Counted from the stretch's first letter, positions 43,426 to 53,320 are shown. The stretch is 64,000 nucleotides of DNA from Prochilodus magdalenae (GCA_024036415.1 JAMWET010006808.1:1-64000), one strand, 5' to 3'. A program made the numbers and translations. Notes: a model not told the origin generated them from the letters alone.

Positions 43426-43813
43426 TGTAGGAGGCAAATTATTTATTTATTTAGTTTGACGTAGGTTCTATGGCCTGTGACTTAAGACTTTTATTTTGAC
43501 ACTTACCACCTTGCCACATGATACACCACCGGCTAAGATTGTGTCTGCTGGGAACAAACAGTTTTTTTTACCGCTTATGCGTACGCTTCCACTTCCGCTT
43601 AATCCTTAATCCTCACCTTTGTTTGTCTTTTTTGGAAACTTTGAACATTTTTTAAAAACAATTTGCTTAATTCTACCTACCTAGCTGCCTGCCTGCCTGC
43701 CTGCCTACCTGCCTGCCTGCCTGCTTGCTTACCTGCCTGCCTACCTGCCTGCCTGCCTGCTTGCTTACCTGCCTGCCTGCCTACCTGCCTGCCTGATCTT
43801 CTCCCACTACCTT
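43426..43813 (+). repeat. BEL/Pao 3' LTR with expanded CTGC repeats
   Basis: The LTR starts TGTAGGAGGC after a purine-rich AAGGGGCCAGAGA (probable polypurine tract). It contains a CTGCCTGC/CTACCTGC tract (43676-43795) that the 5' LTR has only in short form, so it expanded after insertion. Confidence 0.7.
43676..43795. repeat. (CCTG)n/(CCTA) tetranucleotide repeat
   Basis: About 120 bp of CTGC, CTAC and CTTG tetranucleotides inside the 3' LTR. Confidence 0.9.
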
Positions 43814-43846
43814 TGCCAATAAGGCTTATTAAATTGAAATTGAAAA

Positions 43847-43885
43847 AGAGACAGAGAGAGGGAGAGAGAGAGGGAGAGAGAGAGG

Positions 43886-43937
<52 letters not shown>

Positions 43938-43948
43938 AGGAGAAAGAG

Positions 43949-43992
<44 letters not shown>

Positions 43993-44034
43993 AAAACGAT
44001 GGAGAGAGAGAGAAAGAGAGAGAAGGAGAGAGAC
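43847..44034. repeat. (GA)n microsatellite at Tx1-like copy 2 3' end
   Basis: Impure GA tract of about 190 bp that ends where the LINE 3' end (ACTTGACTTGAACC) begins. Confidence 0.95.
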
Positions 44035-44154
44035 TTGACTTGAACCACCTTTAATCAAAACATTATGACACAGGAATAAACTGCAGTTACAGCTGATAAA
44101 AAACTAAAAACAAAAACAAAACAGGAAACAAAGTTGGGCTACAGAGAGACTGAG

Positions 44155-44481
44155 TTACACAATCAGCACAAAACCAGAAGCTTCATCAGGCACAATAATC
44201 AAACCCTCACCCTCCGACACAGCAAAGAAACAGTCCACACTATCCACTAGCGTGTAGTAGGTAAACTCCACCAGGAGTCGCTTCATTATGAGACCTCTGG
44301 CCATCCAAAAAAAAGGATTGATGCCCCCACAGCCCCTAATCCTATTCCTCCTAGACAACCAGATAGCCAGCTTCACAGCACCGTACAGGAAGTTTAAAAG
44401 AACCACTCTGTCCCTTCTCGAGACTGAGTATTTAGGACCATAGATAAACAAAGGCTCATCATAAAAACCTTGAAGCCTCAA
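44155..44481 (-). pseudogene. Tx1-like ORF2 C-terminus, copy 2
   Basis: The frame has YGPKYSVSRRDRVVLLNFLY, AVKLAIWLSRRNRIRGCGG and FFWMARGLIMKRLLVEFTYY, ending in an acidic patch. It aligns with copy 3 (53954-54304: YGPKYSVPKKEKVVLLNFLF) and more distantly with copy 1. The upstream zinc patch is lost at the nested insert. Confidence 0.72.
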
Positions 44482-45130
44482 GCTGTCGCCCCGCTGCTCT
44501 TCGTGTTCGCTCAGGTTTGTTGACGGTGGAGCAGAGGGGCACTGACTTCTCAGAGAGCCCTCATGTCTGTGTGACCTTCTGGCTCTCCCTTTTTAGTTAT
44601 GCTGTAATAGCCAGGCCTGCCGGAGTCACTGCTTCACTCTGTTAACATTGTATAGTGTGTTCAGGTCTTCTGTCAGAGCTAACAGTCTGTCTGTTCTCTT
44701 TGTCTGAGCTGAACTGCTGCCCGTCCTGTGTGGCCTGATGCTGTTGCTATATCTGCTCTGTCTGGGAGCCACTGGGAGCCTTTTACCTCCACTGAGCTCC
44801 TGGCTGTCCTGCACTGTGGAAGCTTGGTCTGCGCCTGCTGACCCATCTTATGAACCACCAACATAATTACAGACTAATCAGACATTACACTCTGCTTTCT
44901 TGTGCTGTCCTGTATCTGGTGTTGACCCGAGGAGGATGGGTTCCCCCTTTGAGTCTTGGTTCCTCTTGAGGTTTCTTCCTTCCTAACTAAGGAAGTTTTT
45001 CCTTGCCACTGTCGGCCTCGGCTTGCTCATTGGGGGCTCGAACACCAGATTCTTTGTAAAGCTGCTTTGTGACAACATCTGTTGTAAAAAGTGCTATAAA
45101 AATAAATGTTGATTGATTGATTGATTGATT
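44482..45130 (+). mobile_element. Nested non-coding retroelement with (TTGA)n tail
   Basis: The block interrupts the LINE and ends in AAAAATAAATGTTGATTGAT plus further TTGA repeats. The preceding GGTTTCTTCCTTCC, GGAAGTTTTTCCTTGCCACT and AAAGCTGCTTTGTGACAAC phrases belong to a repeat I have seen widely in fish genomes, but I cannot name its class with confidence. It has no coding capacity. Confidence 0.55.
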
Positions 45131-45440
45131 AAAACCAGACAACACATTAGCCAGAACATGAGCAGACTGAGGATGCGGCTCCTCCTCATTTCTATCCTTA
45201 ACGAAATCCAACGTGCAATTCCAATCCCCACCCAACACCACAGTGTCCTCCGTGGGGAGTGACTGCAACAACAGGTCCAGTCTAACAAACAGCCCACATC
45301 TATCTGACCCCCTGTTTGGAGCATACACTTTAATAAAAACAAAGACATGTCCAGAGACCCTCACCCAGAGCATGAGCACGCGCCCCGCTACAACCTCTTT
45401 AACAGACAGTACAGTCACTTCAGTGGACCGAGAGTAGAGA
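45131..45440 (-). pseudogene. Tx1-like endonuclease, copy 2
   Basis: The frame that runs in from the minisatellite reads GILYSRSTEVTVLSVKEVVA, GRVLMLWVRVSGHVFVFIKV, YAPNRGSDRCG and DTVVLGGDWNCTLDFVKDRN. GGDWNCT is the DxN metal-binding box. The N-terminal asparagine and glutamate motifs have been displaced by the 24-bp repeat array, and the C-terminal SDH box is lost at the nested insert. The domain is inactive. Confidence 0.72.
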
Positions 45441-45444
45441 ATGC

Positions 45445-45830
45445 CAACACTATTCACACTACCCACCTGAGCCCCAGGTTCACTAGTTACCTGAGCACCA
45501 TCTACACTAGCCAACTGAGCCCCAGGTTCACTAGTCACCTGAGCACCATTTACACAATCCACCTGAGCACCATTTACACTACCCACCTGAGCCCCAGGTT
45601 GACTAGTCACCTGAGCACCATTTACACTACCCACCTGAGCACCATTTACACTATCCACCTGAGCACCATTTACACTGCCCACCTGAGCCCCAGGTTCACT
45701 AGTCACCTGAACACCATTTACACTATCCACCTGAGCACCATTTACACTGCCCACCTGAGCCCCAGGTTCACTAGTCACCTGAGCACCATTTACACTACCC
45801 ACTTGAGCCCCAGGTTCAACAGAACCAACC
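45445..45830 (-). repeat. 24-bp coding minisatellite (8-residue units) inside the LINE
   Basis: About fifteen head-to-tail 24-bp units encode 8-residue repeats on the minus strand, of two kinds: EPGAQVGS and VNGAQVTS/VNGAQVDS. The two kinds alternate or run in short blocks, so a higher-order unit has been copied. The frame stays open through all units and into the endonuclease. Units differ by single bases (for example QPGAQ, VNGVQ, VDGAQ). Confidence 0.88.
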
Positions 45831-45959
45831 ATTTTTTATCCGCTTCCATGCGCAGTGTAGCATTAGAGGTGTTACTCATGTGAACTTCCCCCTGACCCCT
45901 CAGCTGTTCACCAAACTCACTTCCACCCTGGCCAGCCTGCTGCTGCCCACTCGCACTGC

Positions 45960-46524
45960 CTAGGTCTGTACCCACGCCCGGAGCCGAAGTGGCTGATAAG
46001 CCCTCGCCCGGATTTTAAAAACACCAACCGCTACCCTCCTGTCCGGAACCCCGCTCGAGTCGGCCACAGATGAGGCCTGAGCCCCCTGCGTAGTGCTTCT
46101 CTCCATGGAGGGGCACTCAAACCGTTTGTGCCCAACAACCCCACAGTGAAAATACTTCAGACTGTCCGTACTGGCATACGCCATGTACGAGCTCTCCCCA
46201 TGGGACACACGGAAGGACACCTTGAGCGTTTTATCAGCGCTATTAAGAAACATAAACACCAGCCTCCTGAAGGACAGGACGTGTTTCAGTGCAGCGCTCT
46301 TACATCCCAACTGCATCAGTCTGATCCCACTCCCCAACTTACCAACACAACTGAGCTCCTTCGCATTCGGTTCATTTGCGATGAAAGGCGGGACATTGGA
46401 GATGGTGACTCTCGTCGCCAGCATAGACAGCGGAGACACCGGCACGAAGGTCTCCAATACCCAAATCCCACCTTCCACCAGCTCGTTAACCAAACACTCA
46501 TCCTTAACAAACACCACCACCACA
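45960..46524 (-). pseudogene. Tx1-like ORF1, copy 2, damaged zinc knuckle
   Basis: The frame starts at the GA junction with FVKDECLVNELVEGGIWVLE and continues LATRVTISNVPPFIANEP, SFRVSHGESSYMAYASTDSL and YFHCGVVGHKRFECP. In the zinc knuckle the first cysteine is tyrosine (KYFHCG), leaving only C, H and C. Downstream an AQASSVADSSGVPDRRVAVG phrase leads toward the 24-bp repeats. Frames over the GA tract that extend this ORF are artefacts. Confidence 0.72.
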
Positions 46525-46583
46525 AGAGAAGGAGAGAGAGAGAGAGAAAGAGAAGGAGAGAGAGAGAGAGAGAGAGAAAGAGA

Positions 46584-46622
<39 letters not shown>

Positions 46623-46639
46623 GGAGAGACAAAAAGAGA

Positions 46640-46683
<44 letters not shown>

Positions 46684-46718
46684 AGGAGAGAAAGAGGGAG
46701 AGAGGGAGAAGGAGAAGG
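46525..46718. repeat. (GA)n microsatellite at Tx1-like copy 2 5' end
   Basis: About 190 bp of GA with AAG interruptions. With 43847-44034 it brackets the LINE. Confidence 0.95.
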
Positions 46719-47208
46719 TTCAGTACAGTTCTGAGTTCTACGGAGCTCTACTAAAGTCATGTCTGTGTAGAGCTCCCAGATTTTTTGTGTTGTTTTCTGT
46801 TTTTAAATGAGAGAAATGTTAAAATAATCTCAGAAACACGTAGAGAGGGAGACACTGAGAACAAACCTACAAACAACAAGACAAAAACTCACAACATCTG
46901 TGAGACAGTCAAGGATTTCAACTGAGGAGAGCACATCCAGACACACCAGCTAGAAACAGGAGCCAGACCAGCACAAGCTCTGAGATCAGGGGAGACTCGT
47001 CTCCTCCAGACACCAGCTGCAGATCTGTGAGTGACACTTCGTCCTGATAAAGTGGAGGACAAAGACGAGCATTTACTGCTTTAAGATTTGATTAAATTTA
47101 AGTTATTTTATTACAGCTAAAGCTAAGCAAAAGGCTAAAGCTAAAGTGTCAGTTGGCAATTAAGAAAAAAAAAACATTCCATCAGTGACATTCAAACCAG
47201 CTCTCAAA
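46719..47208 (+). other. LINE leader, non-coding
   Basis: No coding domain is seen. The region precedes the ORF1 start codon at 47209 and is probably the 5' untranslated region of the LINE. Confidence 0.5.
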
Positions 47209-48716
47209 ATGAACCAGTCAGAAGAAGCCTCCCTTCCCCCCTGCTGCACTGAAGACAGCATGAGCCCACTCTGCGGTCCTGTTCAGCTCCACATGGTCAC
47301 CTACCCTCCTGACATCAGGAGTGAGCCCGCCCGAAAACCGTTCAAACACAAGCTCCTGAAAGAGAATCCAGAGACTCTGCTCGCAGACCTGTAAAAGACC
47401 AGGGAAGTCAGCAACCTCATCTTCTACTCTGACCACCCCAGCTCATGGCACAGAGCTCTGATCTTCCACTACCCCTCAGTCAAAAAGGAGGGCATCTGTA
47501 ACGGGTGGAAAGTGAAAGTCAGAGACCCGAGTGACCCAGAGACAGTTATGACCACCATCAACATCTACAAAAATGGAACCCTGATGGTCCAGGGGAACCT
47601 GACTGAGGAGTCAGTCAGAGACAGCTACAGGAAGGAGGTGGCAGCACTAAGAGAGGAGCTGAAACAGAGAGATGACATAATGCAGAGTCTAAGAGAACAG
47701 CTACTCTCCAACCAACAACAGAGCCCTCCAACAGGAGAGAACTCCACCCAGGAGAACCTGCAAAGCCAGCCTTAGTCTCCATCTCCAACCCCCTCCAGCT
47801 CACAACAGCCTCCACCATTAACCCTCACCAACTCAACACAGTCTTCTCCTAACCAGCAAATCATCTAGAGTCCAGTAACCAGGGCACAGACAGAGCAGAA
47901 GGAGGAGCTACAGAGCAGCTGGACATCGCACTTCTAATCGACTCTAATAGGAAATTCATTGATGAGAAAAAGCTCTTCCCCAAACACAGAGCGGCTAAAC
48001 TCTGGTGCCCCACTACACAGAAAGCACTGGAGCTACTGACGGAGGCAAAGCTGGGATCACCGAGCCACATTATAATCCACACAGGGACAAATGACCTCAG
48101 AGCTCAACAAGAGAGAGCGGCTGTGTCCCTGAGAGCAGTGATAGAGAAGGCCAGCAGCACCTTCCCTAACTCAAAGATAGTCATCTCCACTCTGCTGCCC
48201 CACAGAGACTTCCACCCACACACAATACAGAGGATCAACGCCAGCATCTCCAGAGAGTGTGCCCTCAGACCAAACACCCACCTGGCCCATCACCCCACTC
48301 TGGACACAGCCTACCTCCATGATCACGTCCACCTACTCAAAGAATCAGTCCCTGCGTTTGCTAAGACACTAAAGGACGTCACACTGGCCGCAGTATCACC
48401 ACACTTCAGTGCAACACTGGGCGAAACCCACACATCCGTCGCCCATCAAGACCCATCCCAAGACCTACGGAAGGAGCATCTCCACATGACCCCCATCTGA
48501 GATCTTGGGACCACAACCAGACAGGAGAACGTACCTTGAAAACCCTGGCCCACCGTCAGCACCATCACCTACCACAGCTCCACACGCTGCTCTACTCTCC
48601 CACAGTCCAGTACCACCACCTCAGCAACCCCACACCATGCCAGGATCCCTGACCTACGCCCAGGCTGTCAGCAGAGCAGCAGACACCAAGGCTTTGGAGC
48701 TCAGGGACATTTAGCA
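47209..48716 (+). pseudogene. LINE ORF1: coiled coil plus SGNH esterase, copy 2
   Basis: From ATG at 47209 the frame runs to a TAA at about 47392, then continues in the same frame with KVRDPSDPETVMTTINIYKN and a charged helix (YRKEVAALREELKQRDDIMQ) that looks like a coiled coil. After a stop near 47775 the esterase begins: ALLIDSNRKFIDEKKLF, HIIIHTGTNDLRAQQERA, STLLPHRDFHPHTIQRINA, YLHDHVHLLKES. All three SGNH blocks are intact here, including GTND. A proline-rich end (SLTYAQAVS) follows in another frame. Two stops and a frameshift make it non-functional. Confidence 0.78.
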
Positions 48717-48892
48717 GATGCTCAGCCACATCTGCACCCTTCTAATGGGACATGGTCTATGCTAAGAGACACAGTACCAGAAAGGTACCGGTCATTACCG
48801 GACACTAAATCCATGGACAGTGTATATATCCCCTCTATGTACAGTGATCAAAACACACTAGTCTAAAAATGTTTATAATAATTAATTAATTA

Positions 48893-50821
48893 CACTGCAC
48901 AACAAATTTTTTAAAAAGTCTTGCTTCCTGAAAAGTTTTAGTTGATTGTGACAGGTACCTATAGGGTATGCACAAATATAGTTTTTGTTTTACTGCATCA
49001 CGTAGGAACTCTAAGAAATAGACATTTATATGTTTACCTATTTAATCACATTTATGTTCCACATGAGCCATTAAGTTCAACAGAATTAAAAATGTTTTGC
49101 TCCTGATTTTCTTTTGTATTCAACTTCTGGTGCATCGCGTTGCAGTGTCCAACAGTAGTCAGCAAGCATTGACGGATTCCAGTTGCCCTGGTATCGTTTC
49201 TCCATTGTAGCAATGTCCTGGTGAAACCGCTCACCGTGTTCGTCACTGACAGCACCGAGATTCACGGGGAAGAAGTCCAAGTGTGAGTGAAGGAAATGAA
49301 TCTTGAGTGACATGTTGCACTTCATTTTCTGGTATGCACGGAGAAGTTTGTCTACGACTTCAACGTAGTTTGGCGCTCTGTAATTGCCTAGAAAATTGTC
49401 AACAACGTCTTTGAAGGCTTTCCAGGCAATTTTTTCCTGGCCAACTAACAGCTCTTCAAACCGCTTGTCACTCATAACATGTCTGATCTGGGGACCAACA
49501 AAAATGCCTTCTTTGATCTTCGCGTCACTTATTCTTGGAAACATCTGTCTTAAATAGCGAAAACCTTCACCTTCCTTGTTCAGTGCTTTCACAAAATTCT
49601 TCATGAGTCCAAGTTTTATGTGTAGAGGAGGCAAAAATATCTTTGCCGGCTCAACAAGCGTTTCTTGTGCAACATTTTTCTGTCCTGGAACTAACTTTTT
49701 GCGGAGTGGCCAGCTCTGTCGACAATAATGTGACTCTTTGGCACGGCTGTCCCATTCACAGATGAAACAACAGTACTTGGTATAGCCGAGCTGCAGTCCC
49801 AGTAACAGAGCAACGACTTTCAGATCTCCACAGATATTCCAGTTGTACCTGCTATACTGGATGTGGTTGAGCAACAGTTCCATATTCTCATATGTTTCCT
49901 TCATGTGTGCTGCATAGCCAACAGGTACTGACAGATAAACGTTGCCATTGTGTAGCAGACCAGCTTTCAGGCTTAGCATTGACGAATCAATGAAGAGACG
50001 CCACTCTTCCGGATTGTGATCACAACCCAAGGCCGAGAACAATCCATCAATGTTACAACAGAAACAGAGACTGTCGACTTGTGCAAAAAATTTGGTGATA
50101 TCATGATGTCGGCTTCTAAACATAGAAATTTTCGTACCTGGTGACAGCAGACACCATCCCTGCAGCCTGGAACCCAGCAACTCAGCTTTTGCTTTTGACA
50201 GACCCAAATCTCTGACCAAATCATTTAATTCTGACTGTGTTATCAGATGTGGATCACCTGATGAGCAAGGTTCAAAATCTGGGTCAATGTCACGGTCATT
50301 ACCCTGCACTTGAGTTTCTTCATCTGTTTCGTCTAAGGTCCAATCCTCGGGTGGTTTCGAAATTGGGAGACTGTCGTCATGTGGCACAGGTCTCATTGCT
50401 GAAGGCAGATTAGGATATTTAATTGACTTCTTGTTTTTGGCAGAGAAACCAGATACATTAGTCAAACAAAAATAACAGTCCGTCACATGGTCTTTTTGTT
50501 CTCGCCAGATCATCGGAACAGCAAACGGCATACTCTTACGAGTGCCTCTGAGCCAGGCTCTTAGATTGACAGCGCATGTTGTGCAGCAAATGTGAGGCGC
50601 CACATTCCTTGTCTTGGTCACCAATTTTGCAGCCGAAATACAGATGATAAGCTTTCTTCACAAGAGAAATAAAAATGTAAGCAAAAATTATAATAAAAGT
50701 GAAGATTTCTCTTAAACGGTACATGATACGTAAATTTTGATGTGATATTCGTGATCAGCACCCAAAAATCTATAAGAAACACCTAACAGTGTTCAAGAAG
50801 CAAAACAGTTGTTGTGCGGTG
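48893..50821 (-). mobile_element. TA-flanked DNA transposon with 512-codon frame
   Basis: The left end CACTGCACAACAA (48893-48905) and right end TTGTTGTGCGGTG (50809-50821) are 13-bp inverted repeats with one mismatch, each bounded by TA (48891-48892 and 50822-50823). A second inverted pair lies just inside: TTGCTTCCTGAA (48921-48932) and TTCAAGAAGCAA (50792-50803), with one mismatch. The 1929-bp element lies between ORF1 and ORF2 of a LINE and holds one long minus-strand frame. TA target duplications are used by several cut-and-paste superfamilies; I cannot assign this one. Confidence 0.72.
49086..50624 (-). CDS. Cysteine-rich putative transposase of unnamed family
   Basis: The frame is open for 512 codons on the minus strand, with no internal stop. 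It opens at a TTG; the first ATG in frame is at 50531. The N-terminus has CCTTC (residues 13-17) and CYFC (50-53), a likely CxxC-CxxC zinc site. A strand-like LFIDSS (D213), then ICGDLKVVALLLG (D267), CCFICEWDSR (285-294), LPPLHIKLGLMKNFVKAL (331-348), DEHGERFHQD (461-470) and NWNPSMLADYCW (481-492) follow. I recognise the wording from many unannotated animal proteins that occur in multiple copies. D213, D267 and an acidic residue near 461 could form an RNase H-like DDE site; this is inference. The upstream frame KKAYHLYFGCKIGDQDK (about 50665-50605) fits the family N-terminus but is one frameshift away, so this copy may be damaged. Confidence 0.6.
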   Translation of the reverse strand: MVTKTRNVAPHICCTTCAVNLRAWLRGTRKSMPFAVPMIWREQKDHVTDCYFCLTNVSGFSAKNKKSIKYPNLPSAMRPVPHDDSLPISKPPEDWTLDETDEETQVQGNDRDIDPDFEPCSSGDPHLITQSELNDLVRDLGLSKAKAELLGSRLQGWCLLSPGTKISMFRSRHHDITKFFAQVDSLCFCCNIDGLFSALGCDHNPEEWRLFIDSSMLSLKAGLLHNGNVYLSVPVGYAAHMKETYENMELLLNHIQYSRYNWNICGDLKVVALLLGLQLGYTKYCCFICEWDSRAKESHYCRQSWPLRKKLVPGQKNVAQETLVEPAKIFLPPLHIKLGLMKNFVKALNKEGEGFRYLRQMFPRISDAKIKEGIFVGPQIRHVMSDKRFEELLVGQEKIAWKAFKDVVDNFLGNYRAPNYVEVVDKLLRAYQKMKCNMSLKIHFLHSHLDFFPVNLGAVSDEHGERFHQDIATMEKRYQGNWNPSMLADYCWTLQRDAPEVEYKRKSGAKHF

Positions 50822-50917
50822 TAACCGATCTATTTTACTTTTATCTATTTTATTTATCCATTTTGTTAATTTGTAATTGTTTGTCTCATTCTGAACTCAG
50901 ACACAGGTTCACTTAGA

Positions 50918-51945
50918 ATGGCTTTATTTCGCATTTCTCTGTGGAATGTTCAAGGCCTGAACTCCTCCTTATTTGGGTTAAAGAGCAGAAACCCTGACTT
51001 TCTAAAGGACATAAGAGACACTGATTCTGCAGGAGACATGGTGTAGAGGTGACGAGCCCTCTGGTTGTCCCCCAGGCTACAGGGAGTTAGTTGTTCCCTC
51101 CACTAAATCAAAAGGAGTGGCTCGGGGAAGGAGCTCAGGAGGAATACTCATATGGTTTAAATCTGAACTAACACACTCGATTGAGCCAATAAAACAGGGA
51201 GACAATTATCTGTGGTTAAAAATTAATAAGCAGTCAGTCGCTACACCCCAAAACATATTCCTCTGTGCAGTATATATGCCCCCAGTAGAGTCCCCTTATT
51301 TTAATGATGAAACATTCCCAAGTCTGGAAAGACAAATCAGCCACTTCCAAACACAAGGCCACATCATCATCTGTGGGGACCTAAACGCTCGAACAGAAGA
51401 CCAACCAGACATTATCAGCAGTGCAGGAGACCGCCTCATAACTGGAGATGAGGTTCATTTTCCTTCTTTCTCTCCCAGAGGGAAAGGTGACAGGTCCGTA
51501 AACACATTGGAAGACTCTACTGCAGCTCTGTCGAAGCCTGGGTCTGTACATTGTAAATGGGCAGCTACGAGGGGACCCCTTTGGTAGGCTCACCCACAGC
51601 TCAGCTCTGGGCAGCAGTACAGTGGACTACGCCATAACAGATCTGGACCCGACTTTCCTGAGAGCCTTCACAGTCAAACCCCTAACACCTCTGTCAGACC
51701 ACAGCCAGGTAACCATATACCTGAACAGACCAATTACAAACGTCCACAGGAGCAAACCCAGCCCACTGCACAAACTCAAACATCCTCCCAGGTGGGATCA
51801 GGACAGCTCTGAGAGATATCTCCACACTATCAACAGACCAGAAGTCCAGACTCTTCTTCACTCCTTCCTATCAGACATCTATCCCCAAAATAAAGAAGGA
51901 GTAGACGTGGCTGTGGAAAACCTGAACAGTATTTTGATCATGTAA
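50918..51945 (+). pseudogene. LINE ORF2 endonuclease, copy 2
   Basis: ORF2 starts MALFRISLWNVQGLNSSL at 50918. After a frame break near 51045, which removes the QET glutamate from frame, it reads RSSGGILIWFKSELTHSI, FLCAVYMPPVESPYF and IIICGDLNARTEDQ, then shifts near 51520 and gives SSTVDYAITDLDPTFLRAFT and PLSDHSQVTIYL. The asparagine, GDLNAR and SDH motifs of the endonuclease are all visible across frames. The GDLNAR box is the part deleted in copy 1. At least three lesions prevent expression. Confidence 0.78.
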
Positions 51946-51999
51946 TCCAAATTTTAGGTCTGACCACAAGGAGGAACAAGTCGAGGAACCTTCAATCAG

Positions 52000-53150
52000 A
52001 CAAATGGTTTAATCAGGAATGTAAAAAACTGAGAAAAGAAGTTAGAAAATTATCCAGTCAGAAACACAGAGCACCCCATAATCAGGAACACCGCACTAAA
52101 TACTGTGAGATACTCCAAAAATATAAACACACCCTGAAAACTAATAAGTACAAACACATACACCATCAATTAAGCCACCTAGAGGAATCAATTAACTCAA
52201 ACTCGTTCTGGGACAACTGGAGATCACAGACCCAGAAAAACCAGAACCATATAGCCATTAATAACAGAGACACATGGGGAAACTCAGAGGCCTCCAGCCC
52301 AGAAAAAACTGTAGTACGGACGGCATCCTAAATGAAATGCTGAAAAACACAGATCATACATTTAAACTGGCTATTCTGAAAATCTTCAATCTTATATTAG
52401 CCGTAGGCCATTTCCCCCCCACCTGGACCGAGGGGCTCATAACCCCCATATTCAAATCTGGAGACAAACTAGACCCAAACAACTACAGAGGAATCTGCAA
52501 CCTGGGAAAGGTCCTCTGCAGCATCCTCAACACCCGACTCACCGACTACCTCACAGAACACAACGTTCTCAGCAAAGCTCAGATCTGCTTCTTACCACAC
52601 CACCAAACATCTGATCACATATTCACCCTCCACACACTGGTTGATAAAATTGTCACCCAACACAATGACACAATTTTTGCGTGTTTTGTAGACTTCCAAA
52701 AGGCCTTTGACTCCATTTGGCACAAGGGACTATTTTATAAGCTTATTGAAAGTGGAGTGGGGGGCAAAATGTTTGCTATCATCAAATCAATGTACTCTCA
52801 CAGTAAAGGTGCAGTAAAAATCGGAACACTCAGTACCGGGTTCTTGCCACAGTCACGAGGAGTACGACAAGGCTGCAGTCTGAGCCCCACTCTCTTTAAT
52901 ATGTATATCAATGAACTGGCTGATAAACTCCATCAATGTGAGGACATACCCAGCCTCTCTTTGGGAGACACCAAGGTTACCAGAGAGGGACTACAGCAGA
53001 GTTTAGAGGTGCTAGGGAACTTCTGTGAAAATTGGGCTTTAAAAGTAGACCAGCAATAAACTAAAATAGTAATGTTCCAGAAGAGTTCTAAACGTAAGGG
53101 GAACCAGATCTTCACAATTAACAACACCGAGATACACCTACCTGGGCATA
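52000..53150 (+). pseudogene. LINE ORF2 reverse transcriptase, copy 2 (catalytic box deleted)
   Basis: The frame 52274-53059 reads TWTEGLITPIFKSGDKLDPN, NYRGICNLGKVLCSILNTRL, IFACFVDFQKAFDSIWHKGL and GVRQGCSLSPTLFNMYINEL, the standard palm order with the first catalytic aspartate (VDFQKAFD) intact. After SLGDTKV it jumps directly to TREGLQQSLEVL. The copy-1 counterpart has about seventeen residues containing YAED in between, so an in-frame deletion has removed the YADD box. The protein is then cut by TAA at 53057. Confidence 0.82.
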
Positions 53151-53320
53151 ACCATCAGCTCCACGGGAAGTCTGGACTTGGCTGTGAAGGAGCTCAGAGA
53201 GAAAGCGAGGAGGGCTCTATTCACCATTAAGAAATCTATTCAATTTGACATACCGATTAAACATACCGGCTTAAATTATTCAAACCAGTAATCAAACCTA
53301 TAGCACTATACGGCAGCGAG

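Larger units (their letters stand above)
40637..43815 (+). mobile_element. BEL/Pao-type LTR retrotransposon, defective
   Basis: Two related LTRs (about 40637-40988 and 43426-43813) flank remnants of gag, RNase H-like and integrase regions whose wording is that of the BEL/Pao group. Most of gag and all of the protease and reverse transcriptase are missing. The LTRs differ by several indels, so the insertion is old. It sits at the 3' end of the esterase LINE: the sequence resuming at 43816 (CAATAAGGCTTATTAAATTG) looks like the LINE tail. Confidence 0.75.
44035..46524 (-). mobile_element. Tx1-like LINE copy 2, truncated and gapped
   Basis: This minus-strand relative of the element at 4173-8995 lies between two long GA tracts. 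It keeps part of ORF1, part of the endonuclease and the ORF2 C-terminus; the reverse transcriptase is absent. Its 5' end cuts ORF1 within the phrase FVKDECLVNELVEGGIW, and GA repeats follow at once, which suggests 5' truncation during insertion into a GA/TC repeat. A foreign repeat (44482-45130) is nested between the C-terminal and endonuclease parts. Confidence 0.8.

Noticed and set aside
43663..44048. Long frames on both strands rich in L/S, R/E or C/P
   Set aside because: They are translations of CTGC and GA microsatellites with no protein-like complexity.
45025..45070. tRNA-like B-box (GGCTCGAACACCAG) as a tRNA gene or tRNA-derived SINE
   Set aside because: No A-box or cloverleaf could be found upstream; the block is better explained as part of the nested repeat with the TTGA tail.
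45445..45830. CRISPR-like array of 24-bp repeats
   Set aside because: The units are contiguous with no unique spacers and encode an 8-residue peptide repeat inside a LINE in a vertebrate genome; it is a minisatellite.
46128..46760. 208- and 183-codon plus-strand frames
   Set aside because: They are antisense to Tx1-like ORF1 and extended through the GA tract; the real coding sense is minus.
48886..48892. TTAA target duplication for the DNA transposon
   Set aside because: TTAA is present on the left only; TA is the only flank shared by both ends.
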